Assembly: GCA_022563315.1 (NCBI GenBank)
Contig: JADFNO010000006.1
Location: 1 to 53,051 of the forward strand
DNA length: 53,051 bases
Reading direction: 5' to 3'
From: Planctomycetota bacterium
Lineage (GTDB): Bacteria; Planctomycetota; Phycisphaerae; Phycisphaerales; SM1A02
Shown here piece by piece: positions 34,503 through 41,020 of the stretch. A program made the position numbers and the translations under genes. Every line of letters starts with the position of its first letter. Positions within the stretch are counted from its first letter, which is position 1. The notes below the pieces were generated by a model. It did not search any database, was not told the origin of the DNA, and saw nothing but the letters and a program-made list of their open reading frames with translations.

Positions 34503-35342
34503 ATGTTGAGAATACACAAAACCAACTATTGGACGCTTGTACTTCTCGTAACCAGCTGCGCGCAGCCTCAGCATCCGAATCTCAATAGCACGCTGTGGGC
34601 GCTGACGAGCGCGGAATACGAAGCTGCGACGCGAACCGTGTACGAAAGCGCTGCGCGAACGTTGGCTGAGGCCAAAGCGGACCTGACCTGGACCGCGGCG
34701 CTGGAACAGAGACAAGACCTCAACGATCCGAAGGTTCAGGAGACGCTCAAGCCGGCGGTTATTCTGGATATCGATGAAACGGTGCTGAATAACGCACCGT
34801 ACTTTGCACGAATTATTCGTGATGAGAAGCGTGTCGCAACGGGCACCTGGGATGCGTGGGTGGCGGAGCATCGCGCAAAGGCGCTTGCTGGCGTCATTGA
34901 CTATGTCCGCGAAGCGAAACGCCAAGGGATCGCTGTCGTATATCTGACCAACCGCGCGTGTCGAAAGCGCCCCGGCAGTGATGCGTCTTGCCCGCAGCGC
35001 AGCGATACGATCGCGAATTTGCAAGAGGTGGGATTGCCGGCGCTTGGGCCGGATGATCTGGTCTTGTTGCGCAACCAACAGCCGGGCTGGGACCGAGATA
35101 AAGGTAAACGCCGAGCGTTCGTGTGCGAGAACTACCGCATCCTCCAAATCTTCGGCGACAACCTCGGCGACTTCGCCCCCGCCCCCGGAAATAGAGATTC
35201 GACGCCCACACCTGATCAGCGTCGAGCCATGATTGCCCAATACCATGACAAGTGGGGCTCAAAGTGGTTCATGCTCCCCAACCCAATGTACGGCCCCTGG
35301 CTCAACATCCTCGGCGATGAGCCCGAGGCGTATCTTGAGTGA
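34503..35342 (+). CDS. Lipoprotein e(P4)-like/class B-C acid phosphatase (HAD)
   Basis: The 279-residue product starts with a hydrophobic segment and lipobox-like VTSC (Cys19), so it is likely lipid-anchored and exported. The HAD core follows: AVILDIDETVLNN with Asp89 nucleophile and Asp91, VVYLTNRACRK (motif II), and IFGDNLGDFAP (motif IV). The P4 family dephosphorylates nucleotides for uptake at the cell surface. The open frame begins earlier inside the family B repeat, so ATG 34503 is preferred. The next repeat (family C) begins directly after its stop. Confidence 0.9.
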   Translation: MLRIHKTNYWTLVLLVTSCAQPQHPNLNSTLWALTSAEYEAATRTVYESAARTLAEAKADLTWTAALEQRQDLNDPKVQETLKPAVILDIDETVLNNAPYFARIIRDEKRVATGTWDAWVAEHRAKALAGVIDYVREAKRQGIAVVYLTNRACRKRPGSDASCPQRSDTIANLQEVGLPALGPDDLVLLRNQQPGWDRDKGKRRAFVCENYRILQIFGDNLGDFAPAPGNRDSTPTPDQRRAMIAQYHDKWGSKWFMLPNPMYGPWLNILGDEPEAYLE

Positions 35343-35345
35343 TCG

Positions 35346-35398
35346 ATCAGAGCCGACCGCTGTGCGGGCGGATCGCGACCACAGGTCGCGGCTCGGTT
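35346..35398. repeat. Repeat family C, copy 1 (before RAYT-C)
   Basis: AGAGCCGACCGCTGTGCGGG, then CGGATCGCGACCACAGGTCGCG and GCTCGG form nested hairpins: CGCGACC/GGTCGCG inside, and a CCGC...GCGG pair and GAGCC/GGCTC outside. It begins a few bases after the acid phosphatase stop and ends 11 bases before the RAYT-C ATG. Confidence 0.85.
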
Positions 35399-35409
35399 AT
35401 ACTGATCGC

Positions 35410-35982
35410 ATGTCAGTTAATCCGCTTGCGTATCACATCACGTTCGGGACGTACGGCACGCGCTTGCACGGCGATCCGCGCGGAACGGTGGATCGAAAAG
35501 CGAACAAGCCCGGCGATCCGATCATCGGCGCGGAACCCGATTGGGAGCGTATGGAACGATCATCTCTGAGGTTCCCAGCAATGCTTTTGACTACCGAAAA
35601 TCGCTCGTTCATCGAGTTTGTCGTGCCGTCGTTATGTGATCGTGGTGGATGGGAGCTTCATGTGTGTGCAGCGAAGCCGGATCACGTGCATGTGCTGTTG
35701 GCGACGTCTCGAGAGGCAAAGCCGGTGCGCCGATGGTTGAAGACGTGGCTTTCGCAAGCGCTCAACGAGTGCCTGGGATCAGAGCCGCCCGCTGTGCGGG
35801 CGGACCGCGACCACAGGTCGCGGCTCGGTAACGAGGGGCTCGGTAACGAGGGTGGTGAGGATCGAAATCGCTCTTGGTGGTCCAAGGGCGGCAGCATCAA
35901 ATGGGTGTGGGACGAGAAGTACTTTGACAACGTATACGACTACATTGTGCGCCAGCGGATCACCGTTTATTCGATCGACTAG
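35410..35982 (+). CDS. RAYT-C, REP-associated tyrosine transposase with in-frame copy of its own repeat
   Basis: The 190-residue protein begins YHITFGTYGTRLHGDPRGTV and has the HUH motif in KPDHVHVLLAT; the candidate nucleophile motif is YDYIVRQ near the end. It is more divergent from A and B. Between about residues 123 and 141 a second copy of its neighbouring repeat (C2) is translated as SEPPAVRADRDHRSRLG, followed by two LGNEG repeats. This inserts foreign residues between the helix LSQALNECLG and the SIKWVWDEKYF region, so its activity could be lost or altered. The ATG at 35410 follows repeat C1. Confidence 0.85.
   Translation: MSVNPLAYHITFGTYGTRLHGDPRGTVDRKANKPGDPIIGAEPDWERMERSSLRFPAMLLTTENRSFIEFVVPSLCDRGGWELHVCAAKPDHVHVLLATSREAKPVRRWLKTWLSQALNECLGSEPPAVRADRDHRSRLGNEGLGNEGGEDRNRSWWSKGGSIKWVWDEKYFDNVYDYIVRQRITVYSID
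35778..35832. repeat. Repeat family C, copy 2, inside RAYT-C
   Basis: Nearly identical to copy 1 (AGAGCCGCCCGCTGTGCGGG, then CGGACCGCGACCACAGGTCG and CGGCTCGGTAAC). It interrupts the coding sequence of the adjacent transposase without a frameshift. GGCTCGGTAACGAG is present twice in a row just after it. Confidence 0.9.
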
Positions 35983-36084
35983 CGCCCAACTTCGCCCATC
36001 AGAGTCTGCGGCTGTGTCGGCGGTGGGCGGGTACCCCGGCGGTGCTGCCATAGTCGGCCAATCTGACGTTAGGCGGAGCTTCTA

Positions 36085-37323
36085 TTAAGCGCCGCGTGCA
36101 GTATTCTCCGAGCGCTTCTTGCAATTCTCCACTAACTCCGCGCGGCTATGTACGTCGTGTTCCTTGTAGATTTTTTTGACGTGAGCGTGGACGGTGCCGT
36201 AGGCGACGCTCATGCGTTTGGCGATCTGTTTGTACATCAGACCTTCCAGTAGGCCCGCGAGGACTTCTTGTCGGCGTGGGGCTGGGCGGGAGTGGGGGAC
36301 GTACGCCTTTTTGCGTATGTAGGGCGCTTCTTCGAGCGGGCGTTTGACTTCGCAACCGTAGAGCAATCCGCCGGAGATGTGGGTGATGAAGTCGTTCCAT
36401 CCGGTGCGGCCGGTGAGGGTTGTGTAGCGAACGCGCCAACAGTGATGGCAGGCAAAGCTGCGCGGGCCGGTGGCTTTGATGGGGTCGGAGAGGCCCGGAT
36501 GCCAGGTTCCGGAGAGGCGGAGTTTTGGGGTGTTGTTGGTGGGAGAAATACCCGGACCTTCGCAAGGCTCAGGTCCGGCTTCGGGGGCGACTTCGAATCC
36601 TTGATCGATACCCACAGCCTGCGGGAGGGTCCAAACGCATTGCGGGCCGAAGAGGCGTGTGACTTGTCGGTTGCAGGGGGAATGAGTGCCGTCGGGGTTG
36701 AATCGTCCCGGGCAGATGAACTTCCAGCCACGTTGTCGCAGTTTGCCACGATAGTTACGCCAAATCGGGGTGCGCGTGACGATCAGCTCGTAGTTCTTGG
36801 GAATCCGCTGCCAGAGTGTTTGCCACAGCGTTCCCCAGATTCGATCGGGCGCTTGACCTCGATTGGCGTTGGGGTCGATTGGTGATGGGCAGTAGACGAT
36901 TGGCACCGGTTTGCCGCGCTTGCCGTGTGAATGGGCGGAGTCGTATCGTGCTCGGAGGATGCCTTCGGCGATCCATCTTCGTATGGATTCCTCGTGTCGG
37001 CCGAGCCTGGCGGCGGCGCGGGTCCAATCAATGCCGGGCCAGGGGATCATGACAGGCTTGCAGAGGTCGCGAATGACGGAGCCGGTGAGGATGACGTCGT
37101 GTTCAAGCCGTTGTTGGATAGCGCGAGATGGGTCGATGGCGCAGCGATAGTCGTTGATGCGGGTGTCCGAAGCGCGAATGCAGAGGCACCACGGGCGCAT
37201 CGGACGAGTGAGGGCGGGTGTCAGACGTCGCCGGGCGCGATTGGCGGCTTCGAGCCGGTCACGGCGGACACGGCGGCTGATGCGGTTCCATGCTTCGAGC
37301 AAATTACAGTCGATCTGGTCCAT
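36085..37323 (-). CDS. Zinc-finger/LuxR-type helix-turn-helix protein, unknown target
   Basis: The 412-residue protein has three parts. A middle region (about 105-145) contains WTRAAARLGRHEESIRRWIA, a helix-turn-helix. Then two cysteine pairs appear, CPGRFNPDGTHSPC and CHHCW, that could bind zinc. The last 70 residues are a GerE/LuxR-type DNA-binding domain: RRQEVLAGLLEGLMYKQIAK, then MSVAYGTVHAHVKKIYKEH and a closing SRAELV. It has no receiver domain. The start at 37323 (ATG after GGAAGGA) is preferred over an upstream GTG. Regulatory function is inferred from the domains; targets are not known. Confidence 0.7.
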   Translation of the reverse strand: MDQIDCNLLEAWNRISRRVRRDRLEAANRARRRLTPALTRPMRPWCLCIRASDTRINDYRCAIDPSRAIQQRLEHDVILTGSVIRDLCKPVMIPWPGIDWTRAAARLGRHEESIRRWIAEGILRARYDSAHSHGKRGKPVPIVYCPSPIDPNANRGQAPDRIWGTLWQTLWQRIPKNYELIVTRTPIWRNYRGKLRQRGWKFICPGRFNPDGTHSPCNRQVTRLFGPQCVWTLPQAVGIDQGFEVAPEAGPEPCEGPGISPTNNTPKLRLSGTWHPGLSDPIKATGPRSFACHHCWRVRYTTLTGRTGWNDFITHISGGLLYGCEVKRPLEEAPYIRKKAYVPHSRPAPRRQEVLAGLLEGLMYKQIAKRMSVAYGTVHAHVKKIYKEHDVHSRAELVENCKKRSENTARGA

Positions 37324-37484
37324 AGAAAAGGCGTCCTTCCATAGAGGGACGAACGGCACGTTCGGCGCGCGCAGGATTGACCGCGGCCTAAGAGCACGCG
37401 AAGATCATGCGTGATGTTCGACGTTAGCGAACCGCATAGAGGCCGCGTGACGCTTTGGGCCAAGCTTGCGGGTTTACGCTGTGA

Positions 37485-38117
37485 CTACGCGGCCGATTGC
37501 TGCGAGCCGGTGTCTTGTTGAGTTGCCGGCGGTGTTTTGGCGGCTTTAGAGGCCGTTGGCGCGGCGTTGGGAGGTGTCGCGGTCTGCGGCGCCGGAGCTG
37601 GTTTCTCAGGAGACGCTGGCGCCTCACGTTTGGAGGTTGGAGCGGGCCCATCGGCGGCGGTCGGTTCATCCGGCGCCTTAGCGAGCGGATCAAGTACGAC
37701 CGGCACGCCCGTTCCGATCAGCGCTTCCACCTCAGTGAGGAACTCATCAAGACACACCTGGAACTGTTGACGCGCCCAACCTTCGGTGACGGACGACAAC
37801 GGCACGGTTTCGAGGACGACGGCTTCGCGTCGCTCTGTGAACGGATGGTGCAATTGGAATGAAGCAGTGACTTCAGCCGGCCCCCTGCGCCTGAAGAACA
37901 AGTCGATGAACATCTCTTTGCTCAGCGAGAACCGGAAGGGCCGAATCTTGTCGCATCCCTTCATCGCGACCGCGGTAAAGCCGCCACTGGTGACGAAGCT
38001 CTTGAGATCTTCAAAGGCAGGCATGATCTCCGCCTGCACGAGGTCGTCAAAATTACCGGACGACGCATGATGCAGCGCGTTCATCCGAGTCGCGAAATGT
38101 TCTTCCCACTTGCCCAT
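37485..38117 (-). CDS. Conserved-looking protein with Pro/Ala-rich tail, unknown function
   Basis: The 210-residue product has an N-terminal mixed alpha/beta part (1-145), with AFEDLKSFVTSGGFTAVAMKG and a Phe-rich strand RPFRFSLSKEMFIDLFFRRR. A disordered tail rich in Pro, Ala, Thr and Lys follows (150-210). No signal peptide and no recognised domain. The upstream gap to 38388 (about 270 bases) holds only its probable promoter region; nothing else could be supported there. Confidence 0.6.
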   Translation of the reverse strand: MGKWEEHFATRMNALHHASSGNFDDLVQAEIMPAFEDLKSFVTSGGFTAVAMKGCDKIRPFRFSLSKEMFIDLFFRRRGPAEVTASFQLHHPFTERREAVVLETVPLSSVTEGWARQQFQVCLDEFLTEVEALIGTGVPVVLDPLAKAPDEPTAADGPAPTSKREAPASPEKPAPAPQTATPPNAAPTASKAAKTPPATQQDTGSQQSAA

Positions 38118-38427
38118 GTTTGCCTGTGTGCGTACGGAGCCTCCGGGGAGCGGGCGCGGTCGCCCCGGCTTCGTTTCCGGCTGGTCGATCGTTGCACGGA
38201 TGGGCGATAAGTGATGAAGCGTTCGTGCGAGATTGACCGCCAGTCGGCCGTGGGCCGGCGCGTCCTACAGATCACACATTCGGTCTAACTCAATAGGGTC
38301 TTCACTAATACTGTTGCCGTAGGCCAGGGTAGCGTGGGTAGCGGGCCCAACTGATCGATCGCCCGACCCTTTTAGCCGGTTACCGGTCATGCGCGAGCGC
38401 GCCGTCCCAAGTGATACAATGAGGCTG

Positions 38428-38862
38428 ATGTCTCAGGGCCAGGGGAATTCGAAGCACGACGAGAAGGCGGTTCGGCCGCCGGATAGGCCGGCATGGCGCA
38501 GCCTGCCGCAGATGCGGTATCAGAACGCCTACGTGTGGATCGTGTTCTTTTCGTTCATGGATGTCTTGCTGACCTGGCTGATACTTTTGTTCGGTGAGGA
38601 CGCGGCCGTCGAGATCAATCCCGTCGCCCGGTTCGTCATCGACGGATGGGGTGGTTTGCACGGTCTTGGTATGGCGGGCGCAAGCGGACTCAAGTTCACC
38701 CTGGTTGTGCTGGCGATCGTCATTTGCGAGATCGTCGGTCGGAGCAGCGACCGCAAAGGCCGACGGTTGGCGTGGGTGTTGGCGGTCATCGCAGCGGTGC
38801 CCGTCGTCTGGTCGCTGGGGCTGCTGTTGATGAATCAAGCGATCCTGAGCGGCGTCGAATGA
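38428..38862 (+). CDS. DUF5658-like small membrane protein
   Basis: The 144-residue product has a polar N-terminus (1-35) and three hydrophobic segments. VFFSFMDVLLTWLILLFGED, then INPVARFVIDGWG, and KFTLVVLAIVICEIVGRSSD resemble the DUF5658 family of unknown function. The start is uncertain (ATG at 38419 is also possible); neither has a strong ribosome site. A TACAAT box precedes it. Confidence 0.7.
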   Translation: MSQGQGNSKHDEKAVRPPDRPAWRSLPQMRYQNAYVWIVFFSFMDVLLTWLILLFGEDAAVEINPVARFVIDGWGGLHGLGMAGASGLKFTLVVLAIVICEIVGRSSDRKGRRLAWVLAVIAAVPVVWSLGLLLMNQAILSGVE

Positions 38863-38906
38863 GATCGCATTGGATACTACTTGTGGTTGGGTTGCGTGGT
38901 AGGGGA

Positions 38907-38935
38907 AGGCATCAAGGCATCAAGGCATCGAGGAA
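38907..38935. repeat. GGCATCAA short tandem repeat
   Basis: Three tandem copies of GGCATCAA or GGCATCGA lie between a DUF5658-like gene and yjbQ. Octamer repeats of this type occur in planctomycete intergenic regions. It is short and may have no function. Confidence 0.55.
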
Positions 38936-38983
38936 GAAGCTTCGAGCTTTGCGCTGATATGCAGGACCGCGCTGATGCGCTTA

Positions 38984-39412
38984 CTACTCCCCTATCACCG
39001 TCACCATCAAGGTGCGATCGTGGGGACGAACGTCGCATTCCAGGTGGACGATCTGTTGCCACGTGCCCAACACAAGTGAGCCGTCGCGCACCGGCACCGT
39101 CAGCGACGGCCCGAGCAATGTTGCCTGCAGGTGTGAATGGCCGTTGCCATCATGCCAGGTCTGTTCGTGACCATACTCACGGCTGGGCGGCATGAGCTTG
39201 TCCAGTATCTCAGGCAGATCGCGCTGCAAGCCCGGCTCGAACTCGATCGCGCCGAGCGCGCCGGTGCTGCCCACGTTGAAGATGTGCACGAGGCCGGTGC
39301 GAACACCTGACGCGGACACGATCGAGTGAACGTCGGCGGTGATGTCCGTCATGTGGCCGTGCCCGGTCGTATTGAGTCTGATTTGCTTCTGAACCACCAT
39401 TTGTTTCTCCAT
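38984..39412 (-). CDS. yjbQ: YjbQ-family (UPF0047) secondary thiamine-phosphate synthase-type protein
   Basis: The 142-residue protein has the conserved motifs HIFNVGSTGALGAIEFEPG and WHDGNGHSHLQATLLGPSLT near the end, with DGSLVLGTWQQIVHLECD. The family is known for moonlighting thiamine phosphate synthase activity in E. coli and for a metal-bound conserved His cluster. Its normal substrate is not certain. It starts one base from the ORF of NDH-2, divergently. Confidence 0.9.
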   Translation of the reverse strand: MEKQMVVQKQIRLNTTGHGHMTDITADVHSIVSASGVRTGLVHIFNVGSTGALGAIEFEPGLQRDLPEILDKLMPPSREYGHEQTWHDGNGHSHLQATLLGPSLTVPVRDGSLVLGTWQQIVHLECDVRPHDRTLMVTVIGE

Positions 39413-39485
39413 GAGTCCAAGGAGCGGGGCAACCTACCACGTCGGCAACAGCCTGGCACGGACGCTTCGACTAGGATTCGCCGCG

Positions 39486-40853
39486 ATGGCGAGCGAGGGC
39501 AGAACAGATACGGACACGCCGAGGCGGATCGTGATTCTCGGCGCCGGGTTCGGTGGGGCGTATTGCGCTGCTGCGCTTGGGAAGAATCTCCGCGGACTGA
39601 ATGTCGAGGTCCTGCTCATTGATCGGAATAACTTCTTTGTGTTTTACCCGCTGCTGGTCGAGGCGGGCACGGGCAGCCTGGAGCCCCGCCACGCGGTGGT
39701 GCCCATTCGGGCGTTTCTCAAGACGGCCGAGTTTCGCATGGCCGAGGTGGTCGACGCCGATTTTGATCGTCGGTCAATCACCTACCGGCTCGTGGGCGGC
39801 GACGACACCCAGCAGATCGACTACGACGAGCTGGTGATCTCCCTGGGCAGTGTCACGCGCCTGCCGGACGTCCCCGGACTGCGCGAGTTCGGCTGCCAGC
39901 TCAAGAGTCTGACGGACGCGGTCGCCCTGCGTGACCGGGCGATCACCATGTTGGAGCTTGCCAATGCGACGGACGACGAAGCGAAGCGCCGCGGGCTGCT
40001 GCACTTTGTCGTGGTCGGCGGGAACTTCACCGGCGTGGAGGTGGCGGGGGAGTTCGACATGTTCCTCCGGGCCGCTGCGCGAAAGTACCGCCATGTGAAT
40101 CAGCGAGATATCAAGGTCACACTCGTGGAGCTTGGCGACCGCATCCTCGCGGCGTTGGATGCCGACCTCGCCGAGTATGCAGCGGCCCACATGCGCAAGC
40201 GCGGCATCGATGTCCGCCTCAACACTACAGTGACAGCGATCGAGCACGATCGCGTGACGCTCAGTTGCTCCGAGCAGCTTGACAGCCGGACCGTGATCTG
40301 GTGCGCGGGCATCGAGCCGAATCCGCTGATCGGCGCCTGGCCGCTGCCGGTCGATGATCGCGGCTATATCCTTTGCGAGCGCGATCTGCGCGTGAAGGGG
40401 ATCGAGCACGTCTGGGCGATCGGCGATTGTGCGGTGAACCTCGATCGAGACGGTTCAGCGTATCCCGCTACCGCCCAACATGCCGTACAGCAGGCGGCGC
40501 ATCTGGCCGGTAATCTCGCTGCGGTGCTCAGCGGCCGCGACCCTCGGCCGTGCAACATCAAATCAAGAGGAGCGCTGGCGGCGCTGGGGTGCCGCACGGG
40601 CGTGGCCAAGGTCTTCGGCTTCAAGCTGGCGGGCTTTGGAGCTTGGTTTCTGTGGCGGACCGTGTATCTGCTCAAGATGCCAGGGTTGGCCCGGAAGATC
40701 CGCATCGCCCTGGACTGGACCATCGACCTCGTCTTCTCGCGCGACTACGTCCAGCTCGGCGTCCATCGCACACCCCGGGAACCCGCCGACGCCGCACCAA
40801 CAGCGGGAGCGGGGCACAATAGGAAGGTTGCGCCGCCCAGTGGGGGCGCTTGA
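39486..40853 (+). CDS. ndh: Type II NADH dehydrogenase (NDH-2), FAD-dependent
   Basis: The 455-residue flavoprotein passes electrons from NADH to quinone without pumping protons. It has FAD-binding IVILGAGFGGAYCAA (15-29), then NNFFVFYPLLVEAGTG, YDELVISLGSVT, second NAD-binding VVVGGNFTGVEVAGEF, GIEPNPLI and AIGDCAV. The C-terminal region (AWFLWRTVYLLKMPG, then IRIALDWTIDLVFSRDYVQLG) carries the membrane-association helices of NDH-2. ATG 39486 is preferred; the frame is open further upstream but overlaps yjbQ. Confidence 0.92.
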   Translation: MASEGRTDTDTPRRIVILGAGFGGAYCAAALGKNLRGLNVEVLLIDRNNFFVFYPLLVEAGTGSLEPRHAVVPIRAFLKTAEFRMAEVVDADFDRRSITYRLVGGDDTQQIDYDELVISLGSVTRLPDVPGLREFGCQLKSLTDAVALRDRAITMLELANATDDEAKRRGLLHFVVVGGNFTGVEVAGEFDMFLRAAARKYRHVNQRDIKVTLVELGDRILAALDADLAEYAAAHMRKRGIDVRLNTTVTAIEHDRVTLSCSEQLDSRTVIWCAGIEPNPLIGAWPLPVDDRGYILCERDLRVKGIEHVWAIGDCAVNLDRDGSAYPATAQHAVQQAAHLAGNLAAVLSGRDPRPCNIKSRGALAALGCRTGVAKVFGFKLAGFGAWFLWRTVYLLKMPGLARKIRIALDWTIDLVFSRDYVQLGVHRTPREPADAAPTAGAGHNRKVAPPSGGA

Positions 40854-41020
40854 TTTAGCAATATTTCCCCTTCCAGTTGCGTTGTTGCTCGCGTATGGAT
40901 CATAATGGTACTGAGGCGAGCTAACCCCGGACACGCCCGTATTGCCCGGTGTTATAGTGGCGACCCGTTATCGGCCTCATTCAGAGATCAGATAAAAGAG
41001 CACCCACCAGGAGTGTCACC

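Noticed and set aside
35984-36074. attC-like integron recombination site after RAYT-C
   Set aside because: GCCCAAC and GTTAGGC fit the outer boxes and the 91-base span is in range, but no clear inner complementary boxes or integrase were seen; the match could be chance.
36268-36885. A 205-codon plus-strand frame opposite the LuxR-type gene
   Set aside because: It is antisense to a gene with clear HTH and cysteine motifs; composition is explained by that gene.
40877-40906. Possible promoter before the metalloprotease (TTGCGT and CATAAT)
   Set aside because: The spacing of 18 is acceptable but the -35 box is poor; support is too weak to list.
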